DNA from: Flagellimonas sediminis
GTDB lineage: Bacteria; Bacteroidota; Bacteroidia; Flavobacteriales; Flavobacteriaceae
DNA: 64,000 bases
Reading direction: 5' to 3'
Assembly (NCBI RefSeq): GCF_010500845.1
Contig: NZ_JAAAMI010000002.1
Location: 434,001-498,000, forward strand
Position numbers and translations under genes: made by a program. Numbering within the stretch: the stretch's first letter is position 1; every line of letters starts with the position of its first letter. Below, in pieces: positions 45,818 through 52,950 of the stretch. Below the pieces are notes generated by a model. That model made no database searches. It saw only the letters and a program-made list of their open reading frames with translations, and was not told the DNA's origin.

Positions 45818-45872
45818 ATTCCAAATTTGGAACAATAATGACCACTCTAATGACCAGATTATTTCTTTTCAT
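45816..45872 (-). CDS. ilv operon leader peptide (attenuator peptide)
   Basis: An 18-codon ORF, MKRNNLVIRVVIIVPNLE, ending TGA. Nine of 18 residues are Leu, Val or Ile, and seven of these fall in the nine-codon run at positions 6-14. The composition and the run closely recall the E. coli ilv leader peptide (RVISLVVISVVV). It lies directly before the attenuator hairpins and 249 nt upstream of the ilvD start. The product itself is presumably without function; its translation senses charged tRNA for Val, Ile and Leu. Weak promoter candidates on the minus strand are TACTTTAG (45927-45920) and TATTTTTTTG (45894-45885). Its 3' end contains a perfect 14-bp palindrome TTCCAAATTTGGAA (45819-45832). 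Confidence 0.88.
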   Translation of the reverse strand: MKRNNLVIRVVIIVPNLE

Positions 45873-45919
45873 GCTTCAATGTTACAAAAAAATATGTTGG
45901 ATCCCAGCAGAAAAAACAA

Positions 45920-46759
45920 CTAAAGTAATTTGAAGGAGAACTTGTCCCCCAACTTCTTTTGCGCCAAAGTACAAATGGATTCCTCGGAAAGTTGCAGTAT
46001 TCTTGGGTAGCCTCCCGTGGTCTGCCCGTCTTTCATCAGAATGATCAACCGTCCTGCCGGTGTCAACTGTACCGTTCCGGGCAAAGTGCCCGAGGTAAGC
46101 ATGGAATGGGAATGGCTCTCTATCAATTCGGACAACTGATAGGCCATCCTATTGTTTTCTTTGGATACCGTGAAGGTTTTGGTAAATATTCCGGATAGTT
46201 GCATATCGGACAAGAGTTCAAACTCTGGGCCTTTGTACACGTCCAGATGATTCTCTAGAAAATGATCATCGATCTTTACTTCGGAAATGAGGGGTTTAAA
46301 AGAGATGTTCTTGATATAGGGCACCTCTTCTCCATCCTTGAGTCTTTTTGTTTTGGTCACGGGAACAAACTGCGAGCGGCTGCCCAAAACCTTTTCCGTC
46401 TGGAATCCGCCTTTTATGGCCAAATAGGCACGAAATCCGTTCTGCAATTTCCCATAGGACAGAATATCGCCTTTGGTTACTTGTACCACTTGATAGTTCT
46501 CTATGGGCCTGTTGTTCACGGTAGCTGAAATGTGCGCTCCCGAAAGGCAGATAAAGGTCGGCTCGTCAAACTGCAAGGTTGGTCCCGTCATGGTGATCTC
46601 CATTACGGCCGCGTTGGGGTCATTCCCCAACAAAAGATTGGCCTTTTTTACGGAATCAGCATCCATAGCCCCAGATACAGGCACCCCTATATCACGATAA
46701 CCATACCTGCCAAGATCCTGTATCGTCACAAAAAATCCCGATTTAAGTACCTTAAGCAT
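45920..46759 (-). CDS. pxpC: 5-oxoprolinase subunit C (biotin-dependent carboxyltransferase/KipA family)
   Basis: A 279-residue protein with the family N-terminus VLKSGFFVTIQDLGRYGYRDIGVPVSGAMD, then GNDPNAAVMEITMTGP, and the C-terminal MLTSGTLPGTVQLTPAGRLIILMKDGQTTGGYPRI. With PxpA and PxpB it hydrolyses 5-oxoproline (pyroglutamate) to glutamate using ATP. The start at 46759 overlaps the pxpB stop by 8 nt; the frame can open at 46768. It is the last gene of the operon, and the ilv leader begins only 47 bp downstream. Confidence 0.95.
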   Translation of the reverse strand: MLKVLKSGFFVTIQDLGRYGYRDIGVPVSGAMDADSVKKANLLLGNDPNAAVMEITMTGPTLQFDEPTFICLSGAHISATVNNRPIENYQVVQVTKGDILSYGKLQNGFRAYLAIKGGFQTEKVLGSRSQFVPVTKTKRLKDGEEVPYIKNISFKPLISEVKIDDHFLENHLDVYKGPEFELLSDMQLSGIFTKTFTVSKENNRMAYQLSELIESHSHSMLTSGTLPGTVQLTPAGRLIILMKDGQTTGGYPRILQLSEESICTLAQKKLGDKFSFKLL

Positions 46760-47486
46760 GCAACACAACTTTAGCGGGTTTGTAAATACCTACTTCGGCC
46801 TCTATTTTATGGAGGTCGTATTCAGCCTTGGAAATTTTATTGAATTGGATCTTGTCCCCCACCTTTACAAAACAAGGTTCCTTTAAACCAGGATTGAACA
46901 ACGGAACGGGGCAGTTGCCGATGATGTTCCAGCCCCCCGGAGATTCCTGGGGATAAATGCCCGTTTGTTTCCCTGCCAAACCAACCGAGCCCTTGGCAAC
47001 TTGCAAACGTGGTTCCGACCGTCTGGGGATTTCCAGAGACTGTGGAAGACCTCCCAAATACATAAACCCGGGCAAAAATCCTATGCCATATACCACGTAT
47101 TGGTGTGACGTATGCTGTTGGATGAGTTCCTCAACGGACAAGTTTAAAGTTTTGGAAACTTCTTGTATGTCTATTCCAAATTCCTGATCGTAGCATACCG
47201 GAATGGTCCACAGGTGTTGTACCCTATTCGATGGGCTCTTGGCCTGACCTGCATGGCAATCCAGAATCATTTTTTGGGTTTCCTCAAAGTCCAGATGATC
47301 GTTGTTGTAGACCATGGTCAAGGAATTATAGGCTACGGACATTTCCCAACCTGGAATTTTGAGTGCCTTGAAGGCTTCCATAAAATCTAGGATATCGGCC
47401 AAAATGGATTCCTTCACCTCACTGGGCCATTCCACAAGAACGGCTCGTTCTCCAAAGGGTTTGATGCTGATGGGGTAACTTTTCAC
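46752..47486 (-). CDS. pxpB: 5-oxoprolinase subunit B (KipI family)
   Basis: A 244-residue protein with N-terminal IKPFGERAVLVEWP and the allophanate-hydrolase-subunit-1-type core YGIGFLPGFMYLGGLPQSLEIPRR, VAKGSVGLAGKQTGIYPQESPGGWNIIG. It works as a complex with PxpC in ATP-dependent 5-oxoproline cleavage; the Bacillus homologue KipI also inhibits a sporulation kinase, which is not relevant here. The start overlaps pxpA's stop by 4 nt (ATGA). Confidence 0.96.
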   Translation of the reverse strand: MKSYPISIKPFGERAVLVEWPSEVKESILADILDFMEAFKALKIPGWEMSVAYNSLTMVYNNDHLDFEETQKMILDCHAGQAKSPSNRVQHLWTIPVCYDQEFGIDIQEVSKTLNLSVEELIQQHTSHQYVVYGIGFLPGFMYLGGLPQSLEIPRRSEPRLQVAKGSVGLAGKQTGIYPQESPGGWNIIGNCPVPLFNPGLKEPCFVKVGDKIQFNKISKAEYDLHKIEAEVGIYKPAKVVLHA

Positions 47487-48226
47487 TTTTGTATTTGCAC
47501 CTGATTTTTGGGTAATTCCCGTGAAAGATACATTAATATTTCCAATGCCGAAGCAGTATCACCATGTACACAAAGGGTGTTCGCCTCAATTTTATGGAAT
47601 CTGCCGGAAACAGTCTTCACTTTTGCATCTTTTATAATGGGCAGCACATGGGCCAAAGCTTCTTTCGGCTCTTGGATCAAGGCGTTATCACTTTTTCTGG
47701 ACACGAGGCTCAGGTCTGCATTGTAGTTTCGGTCCGCAAAGGCTTCGTACCATATTTGAAAACCCACCTCCATTGCCAATTCTGCCACAACAGACCCAAA
47801 TGGTACATAAAGAACGGCTTTTTCCTTGTAGGCTGAAATAGCTTCCAAATAGGTTTTTGCCAATTTTGGATCCTTTGCGGTTTGGTTATAAAGCGCCCCA
47901 TGTGCCTTAATATGATGGAGCTTTACTTTTTTTCGATTTAAAATGATATCAAAAACATTCATTTGATCCTTGATACTTTGTATCAGCATCTCATTTGGAA
48001 TATTCAAAACCTCTCTCCCAAAATTCGCTTTATCAGGGTACGATGGGTGTGCTCCTATCTTAACACCGTGTTCTAGGGCCAGAGCTACCACCTTTGACAT
48101 GGTTTCTTCGGTTCCCGCATGGCCGCCACAGGCAATATTACACGAACTGATATAGGGAAAAATTTCGGGTTCATTGCCGATTCCTTCCCCTACATCACAG
48201 TTGATATCAATCGCAAATGCTTTCAT
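47483..48226 (-). CDS. pxpA: 5-oxoprolinase subunit A (LamB/YcsF family)
   Basis: A 247-residue protein of the YcsF family: IDINCDVGEGIGNE (E. coli DLNADLGEG equivalent), SCNIACGGHAGTEETM, GAHPSYPDKANFGR, IKAHGALYN and CVHGDTASA. It provides the third component of 5-oxoprolinase. The ATG directly abuts the stop codon of the Nramp-like transporter, so the four genes form one unit. Confidence 0.97.
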   Translation of the reverse strand: MKAFAIDINCDVGEGIGNEPEIFPYISSCNIACGGHAGTEETMSKVVALALEHGVKIGAHPSYPDKANFGREVLNIPNEMLIQSIKDQMNVFDIILNRKKVKLHHIKAHGALYNQTAKDPKLAKTYLEAISAYKEKAVLYVPFGSVVAELAMEVGFQIWYEAFADRNYNADLSLVSRKSDNALIQEPKEALAHVLPIIKDAKVKTVSGRFHKIEANTLCVHGDTASALEILMYLSRELPKNQVQIQK

Positions 48227-49423
48227 CTACAGGGTTCCTATCACTTTTAAAATACTTTTCGCTCCCAAGAAAATGGCAAAGGCCACTATGGCCATTCCCA
48301 AAACATTTTGTAAAAGGGTGTTTCTGTTTTCCCCCATAACAGATTTCTTGTTCACTACCCACAATAACAAAAGTGCCATAATAGGCAACAAAACACCATT
48401 GGCCACCTGGGCAAATTGGATGACCTTGATGGGCTTGATGTCAAAGGACAAAAAAATCACCCCGCAGAGCAAGACAAATGCCCATGTAAATTTGAATCTT
48501 TTATCCTGCATGCCCCCTTCCCAACCAAAACAGCTACTGGCCACATACGCAGCAGCCAAAGGAGCCGTTATGGCCGAGGTCACCCCTGCCGCCAAAAGTC
48601 CGATGGCCATAAAGTAAAGGGCCATTTTCCCAAAAAGGGGCTCCAGGCCTTTGGCCATGTCCATGGCATTGTTGATGTCGGAAATAGGTGCCGCGGAAGC
48701 CGTGATCAAAATAGCCATGGACACCAGTCCACCTAAGGCTATGGAAATGATGGTGTCCCATTTCACGACTTTCAGGTCGTTTTGGGATTTCCATTTTTCA
48801 CGCACCAAGGATGCGTGCAAGAACAGATTGTAGGGTACTACGGTTGTACCTACCAAGGCCACTACGGTCAACAAGCTGTCTTTGGGCAGAGTTGGCACAA
48901 ACATACCTTTCAAAATACCGGATAGGGAGGGCTTGGTCATGAGTGCACAAATAATGAAGCTTGCTCCCATTAATCCTACCAGACCCACAAAAATTCTTTC
49001 CAACGCTTTATAATTGCTGAACCACAGCAGGCAGAAAATGGCAATACCAATCAACATTGGGAGAAAAGGTCGTATTTGGGGATTTGGAAAAATCTGTTCA
49101 AGCCCCAAAGTAGCCCCTCCAATGTTCCCTCCTTCGTACGCCGCATTACCAATGAGAATAGCTCCCAATACCACGGCAAGGACCACATTTCGGACCCACG
49201 GTGTACCTAATTGTTCCCGAACCACGTCAACTAGGCCTTTTTGGGTCACCAAACCGATTCTCCCGGCCATGCCCTGCAATACGATCGTGGCCAGGATGGA
49301 AATCAATAAGGCCCAAATCAAGGCATATCCAAATCGCGCTCCGGCCAACGTACACATGGCAATGGTTCCAGGTCCAACAAAGGCCGCCGCCACCAACACT
49401 CCGGGTCCTATTTTTTTCAACAT
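48227..49423 (-). CDS. Nramp-fold (SLC11-like) transporter of the 5-oxoprolinase operon
   Basis: A 398-residue, ~11-helix LeuT-fold transporter of the Nramp superfamily. The typical GNAAYEGGNIGGATLGLE (93-110) and PYNLFLHASLVREKW segments are present. The canonical metal ligands are not: DPGN of helix 1 is GPGT (17-20), and the MPH of helix 6 is VPY (196-198). Bacillus subtilis has an Nramp-like gene (ycsG) in its homologous ycsF-kipIA operon, so the association is old. I infer a substrate other than Mn/Fe, plausibly 5-oxoproline or another organic anion. First gene of the operon, with no gap before pxpA. Confidence 0.88.
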   Translation of the reverse strand: MLKKIGPGVLVAAAFVGPGTIAMCTLAGARFGYALIWALLISILATIVLQGMAGRIGLVTQKGLVDVVREQLGTPWVRNVVLAVVLGAILIGNAAYEGGNIGGATLGLEQIFPNPQIRPFLPMLIGIAIFCLLWFSNYKALERIFVGLVGLMGASFIICALMTKPSLSGILKGMFVPTLPKDSLLTVVALVGTTVVPYNLFLHASLVREKWKSQNDLKVVKWDTIISIALGGLVSMAILITASAAPISDINNAMDMAKGLEPLFGKMALYFMAIGLLAAGVTSAITAPLAAAYVASSCFGWEGGMQDKRFKFTWAFVLLCGVIFLSFDIKPIKVIQFAQVANGVLLPIMALLLLWVVNKKSVMGENRNTLLQNVLGMAIVAFAIFLGAKSILKVIGTL

Positions 49424-49512
49424 AAACGGGTTGATTTACGGTGTTGAATTTAACAGGATATTGGGACAAACCATGTATTTCATCCAAAAAAATGCATTTC
49501 GTCTAAAAGTGG

Positions 49513-49525
49513 GATGTTTTACATC
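49513..49525. promoter_or_regulatory. Palindrome GATGTtttACATC upstream of the Nramp-pxp operon
   Basis: A perfect dyad with a 3-nt spacer lies 89 bp before the transporter start. The half-sites equal those at 31580-31592 before leuC. Further toward the gene, two near-identical 12-mers (GACGAAATGCAT, GATGAAATACAT on the minus strand) form a direct repeat within 49470-49502. Function is inferred. Confidence 0.3.
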
Positions 49526-49604
49526 GAATTTATATACGATTTTAAAAATGGTGAAGTTATAATAGTCCCAAATCGAACTTTGACCTTAAACTTGACAAAT
49601 ACTT

Positions 49605-50048
49605 ATGACATGTAAGGATTGTGATAAGAGTATTGATTCCCATCAGTATACGACTTCTATGGAGTCTTTGGGAATCCACTTGTGCGACCGTCATTCGCGG
49701 CTCATTAAAAAAGTAATTCTTGATAACAACACGCCGTTGGAGGCCATACACCTCTTTTACGCCCTAAAGGAAGCCGGAGCACACCCCATGTTGGAATGGT
49801 GGGACGGCAAACGATCCGTGGATATCGCCATTTCCCGTGTAAAGCTCAATATTGAGATCGACAAGGACTACAACATGATTACCCATGAACAGGCCATCAA
49901 CGATCTTGAAGATGCCATGCATTCGTTCAAAAATGGGTTCACCACCATTAGGATCCCCCATTTGGCCATCAAATATTATTTAGAGGAAACGGTACAGAAT
50001 ATCTTGGGAATTATTTCAGGACTCAAAGCGAACATCAAGGCCATCTAA
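49605..50048 (+). CDS. Small Zn-ribbon protein with predicted PD-(D/E)XK (Vsr/DUF559-like) domain
   Basis: A 147-residue protein, no close family recognised. The N-terminus has CKDC (3-6) and, 20 residues on, CDRH (27-30), a CxxC...CxxH zinc-ribbon pattern. The C-terminal ~90 residues read like a minimal restriction-endonuclease fold: SVDIAI (Asp ~71), LNIEIDKDYN (Glu/Asp ~79-81), then a helix with QAINDLEDAMHSF and a last strand TTIRIPHLAI, the order seen in Vsr/DUF559 proteins. Nuclease activity is inference. It overlaps the stop of the convergent cupin gene by 4 nt. Confidence 0.7.
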   Translation: MTCKDCDKSIDSHQYTTSMESLGIHLCDRHSRLIKKVILDNNTPLEAIHLFYALKEAGAHPMLEWWDGKRSVDIAISRVKLNIEIDKDYNMITHEQAINDLEDAMHSFKNGFTTIRIPHLAIKYYLEETVQNILGIISGLKANIKAI

Positions 50049-50455
50049 TCACAGAATTCCACCTTGTTGTTTTTTTTGGTTTCCTTGTATTCCAAAATAC
50101 TGATGCAGACAGGGTGTTCCCCTATGTTTTCCAAGTCGTTCACATAGTCTTTGCCCCTGTTCTCAAAATATTCGGTATCTCCCGGGTTTATCTTGAACAT
50201 GTCGATTTTTCCATTCCCATAGCGGGTGATTACCAGACCGCCTGTTGGGCAAACCCAACCGTAGTTTGTACTATGCCTTCTAAAAGGAATCCGCTCACCG
50301 GGTGCGAGATGTAAATCCCATAGTTTGACACTTTCGTTTTCAAACACAAGTCTATTGCTTAAAGACTCTGTTATTTTTTGATGCAGCAACTCATCGATCT
50401 TCTCCTGTTCCCAAGGGTCAAAATTGCCCACCGGGTTCAATTCCACACATTGCAT
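50045..50455 (-). CDS. Cupin-fold protein of unknown function
   Basis: A ~136-residue protein starting MQCVELNPVG (the frame can extend to 50500). The middle shows a single-domain cupin pattern: VKLWDLHLAPGERIPFRRHST, then GGLVITRYGNGKIDMFKINPGDTEYF and a last strand VCISILEYKE. The His in RRHST and Glu residues could bind metal, but the canonical GxxxHxHxxxxE is incomplete. No partner gene is evident and I cannot assign a substrate. Confidence 0.65.
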   Translation of the reverse strand: MQCVELNPVGNFDPWEQEKIDELLHQKITESLSNRLVFENESVKLWDLHLAPGERIPFRRHSTNYGWVCPTGGLVITRYGNGKIDMFKINPGDTEYFENRGKDYVNDLENIGEHPVCISILEYKETKKNNKVEFCD

Positions 50456-50729
50456 TCCACTAAAATTTGAAAAATAGCGGCAAATATAGCCATTAACCAC
50501 CTCAATTACAGATCGATGTGACTATTTGTTGTATTTTTCACACTTGTTAATCCTTTATGCATACAAATTGCCAATTTTGATTGAAAAACCTTAAAATTTT
50601 GCCTTTTTCAAAAACAATCCGGGGTATGGGCTTCCGTTTGACTTTTTTATCTAATTTGTCACCAAGTGTATCATCTTCAGGAAAATTCGAAACACTTTTC
50701 AATTTGAAACCAACTAAACCACCTCAAGA
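50456..50729. other. Intergenic region between divergent genes
   Basis: About 274 bp, AT-rich, between the cupin gene and the M20 peptidase gene. It contains CTAATTTG-like elements near 50651 that resemble but do not match a -7 box. No dyad symmetry or coding potential was noticed. Confidence 0.5.
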
Positions 50730-52157
50730 ATGAAAAAATTCCTTTTCGTGCTCTTAAGCCTTATCATCGTATTGGCCGCCGTCTTAACTTTTAATACCCT
50801 TTCCCTGTCTTCCAAGCAAGTAGCCACGGAACCATTGCAAAAAATGGATTTTCCGGCGAATGCCTATCAGCACCTTTCCAAGGCAGTGCAGTTCGAAACC
50901 ATTTCCTACAGCGAAGATGCCATACCGGATTCCACGGCGTTCAACGGATTCCATCAGTTTTTAAGGGAAACTTATCCTTTGATCCATGAAAAACTGTCTT
51001 TGGAGAAAATCAGTGACTACAGCCTGCTCTATACATGGGAAGGATCGGATACATCAAAGAAGCCCATCATCCTTATGTCTCACCAAGATGTGGTTCCCGT
51101 GGACCAACCTACCCTGTCCGATTGGGAGGCTCCTCCCTTTGCCGGGAAGATTACCGATACCCATATCATCGGCAGGGGCACTTTGGATGATAAAAGTTCC
51201 TTGATGGCCTTGATGGAATCCATAGAGACTCTGCTAAAAGAATCCTTCACCCCTTCCCAGACCATTTATTTGGCCTTTGGACATGATGAGGAACTTGGTG
51301 GTGAAAATGGGGCTCAGAAGATTGCAGCTTATCTGAAAGATAAAAGCATCCACGCGGCAATGACCTTGGATGAGGGCGGACTGTTGGCCGAGAACATGGT
51401 CCCCGGGTTCGATAAGACCATAGCCATGCTCAATTTGGCGGAAAAAGGGTACGCGTCCTTTAACCTGATCGTAGAAACCAAGGGTGGACATAGCTCATCC
51501 CCTCCCAAAGACAATACCTTGGGCATGTTGGCACAGGCCATCGTGGATTTGGAGAACAACCAATTGCCTTATAAACTGGTCAAGCCCATTGACTACCAAT
51601 TTGAATACATGGGAGCGGAAATGCCTTTCTTTAAAAGAATGGCGTTTGCCAATCCATGGCTTTTTAAAGGACCGGTCCTAAAAGCGTTGAATGCACATAC
51701 CACAACGGCCCCGACCATTGTGGAAGGTGGTGTAAAGGACAATGTGATCCCAACAGTGGGCAAGGCTACCATCAATTTTAGGATTTTGCCAGGAGAGACG
51801 GTTGCATCGGTAAAGGAGCATATCGAAAAAACCGTTGGGGATAAAGTAAAAGTGGAACTGGCAGGATTTGCCGTAGACCCCTCCCCTGTTTCAGGAATTG
51901 ATTCAGACGCTTTCAAAAATCTGGAAACGACTATCCGTTCTGTTTTTCCAGATGTGGTAGTCGTGCCCGGTTTGATCGGCGGTGGCACCGACGCCCGCTA
52001 TTTTTATGGGGTTTCTGACGATGTGTACCGTTTTTATCCCATCCGCATCAGTCCGGAGAGTTTTTCCCGTTTTCATGGCATTGATGAAAAAATCAGCAAG
52101 GAAAATTACAAGGAGATGGTCGAGTTTTCATATCAGATGATCAAGAGATTTAACTAA
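50730..52157 (+). CDS. M20 family metallopeptidase, membrane-anchored or secreted
   Basis: A 475-residue M20/M25/M40 peptidase similar to the carboxypeptidase S / PM20D1 group. The N-terminal hydrophobic segment MKKFLFVLLSLIIVLAAVL is a signal peptide or anchor. Metal-site motifs are intact: LMSHQDVVPV (~113-122), RGTLDDKSSL (~150), FGHDEELGG with catalytic Glu (~184-192), and the C-terminal FSRFHGIDE. It probably cleaves N-acyl amino acids or dipeptides outside the cytoplasm. Confidence 0.93.
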   Translation: MKKFLFVLLSLIIVLAAVLTFNTLSLSSKQVATEPLQKMDFPANAYQHLSKAVQFETISYSEDAIPDSTAFNGFHQFLRETYPLIHEKLSLEKISDYSLLYTWEGSDTSKKPIILMSHQDVVPVDQPTLSDWEAPPFAGKITDTHIIGRGTLDDKSSLMALMESIETLLKESFTPSQTIYLAFGHDEELGGENGAQKIAAYLKDKSIHAAMTLDEGGLLAENMVPGFDKTIAMLNLAEKGYASFNLIVETKGGHSSSPPKDNTLGMLAQAIVDLENNQLPYKLVKPIDYQFEYMGAEMPFFKRMAFANPWLFKGPVLKALNAHTTTAPTIVEGGVKDNVIPTVGKATINFRILPGETVASVKEHIEKTVGDKVKVELAGFAVDPSPVSGIDSDAFKNLETTIRSVFPDVVVVPGLIGGGTDARYFYGVSDDVYRFYPIRISPESFSRFHGIDEKISKENYKEMVEFSYQMIKRFN

Positions 52158-52225
52158 ATTGATTACCAACTTTCTTAATTTGAATGAAATACGAAATTTC
52201 ATAAATAAATTCACTTGAAATAGAC

Positions 52226-52816
52226 TCAACCAAGTTTTTCCTTACCTGCATTAACTAATTGATCTCTCATTTTTTGATCTAAATCATGAACTTTAACTTT
52301 CCATTCTTTAACCAAATTTTCCAAATTGATGCAAAATGTGTCTGAAGACTGGTCATTTCTTTTGTTCTTTATGAACTCTTCAGCGAAATCGTAATATCTC
52401 AAAATCATTGTTGCCCCGTAATCGAAGCTTATCTCCTTGTCTATAATATTATTTTTGATGCCTATTGAAATCATCTCGCAATAGTTCAGAAGTCTATCCA
52501 ATTTAGAATCAAAACTTTCAAGCTTATTCTTATCAATTGAGTCAACAACCTCATTGTACTTTTTTCCTTTCAACGATATATCAAAATTATTTAATTCATC
52601 CGCTATCTTAGAAAATCCTTCAGTAAGTATTTCTAGATTAATATCTAATGATGTTTTTCTTCTGTTCCATTCTTGGTTATCTGAATTCTCTTTGATGAGA
52701 AGTTTGACTTGTTGTTTCAAATAATAGACCTGTCTACCCGCATAGATAAGACCGCCAAAAATTAATACAAGGGACAAAAAACCTAAAATACTAGATGTCC
52801 ATTCATATGCATCCAT
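52226..52816 (-). CDS. DUF4760-like membrane protein in an AT-rich segment
   Basis: A 196-residue protein with one N-terminal membrane helix (SILGFLSLVLIFGGLIYA, ~9-26) and a helical cytosolic part beginning NQEWNRRKTSLDINLEIL, the usual entry of DUF4760-type proteins. The function of the family is unknown. By eye its codons and flanks (52158-52950) are clearly more AT-rich than neighbouring genes, suggesting late acquisition. It lies alone between convergently placed housekeeping genes. Confidence 0.75.
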   Translation of the reverse strand: MDAYEWTSSILGFLSLVLIFGGLIYAGRQVYYLKQQVKLLIKENSDNQEWNRRKTSLDINLEILTEGFSKIADELNNFDISLKGKKYNEVVDSIDKNKLESFDSKLDRLLNYCEMISIGIKNNIIDKEISFDYGATMILRYYDFAEEFIKNKRNDQSSDTFCINLENLVKEWKVKVHDLDQKMRDQLVNAGKEKLG

Positions 52817-52950
52817 AATACTAGTTTAATGATGTGTTTAGTTCTAAAATAAACAAAAGTTCTGATCTATTTCACTGATTTACAGTAACAATTTCAAGTA
52901 AACTAATTTTCTATTTTAATAGATAATAGTCAAAAAATTCAATTGAGCCT

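Noticed and set aside
45675..45923. 82-residue plus-strand ORF between ilvD and pxpC
   Set aside because: It reads antisense through the leader peptide and both attenuator hairpins, has a biased Lys/Phe/Ile composition of AT-rich DNA, and resembles no family.
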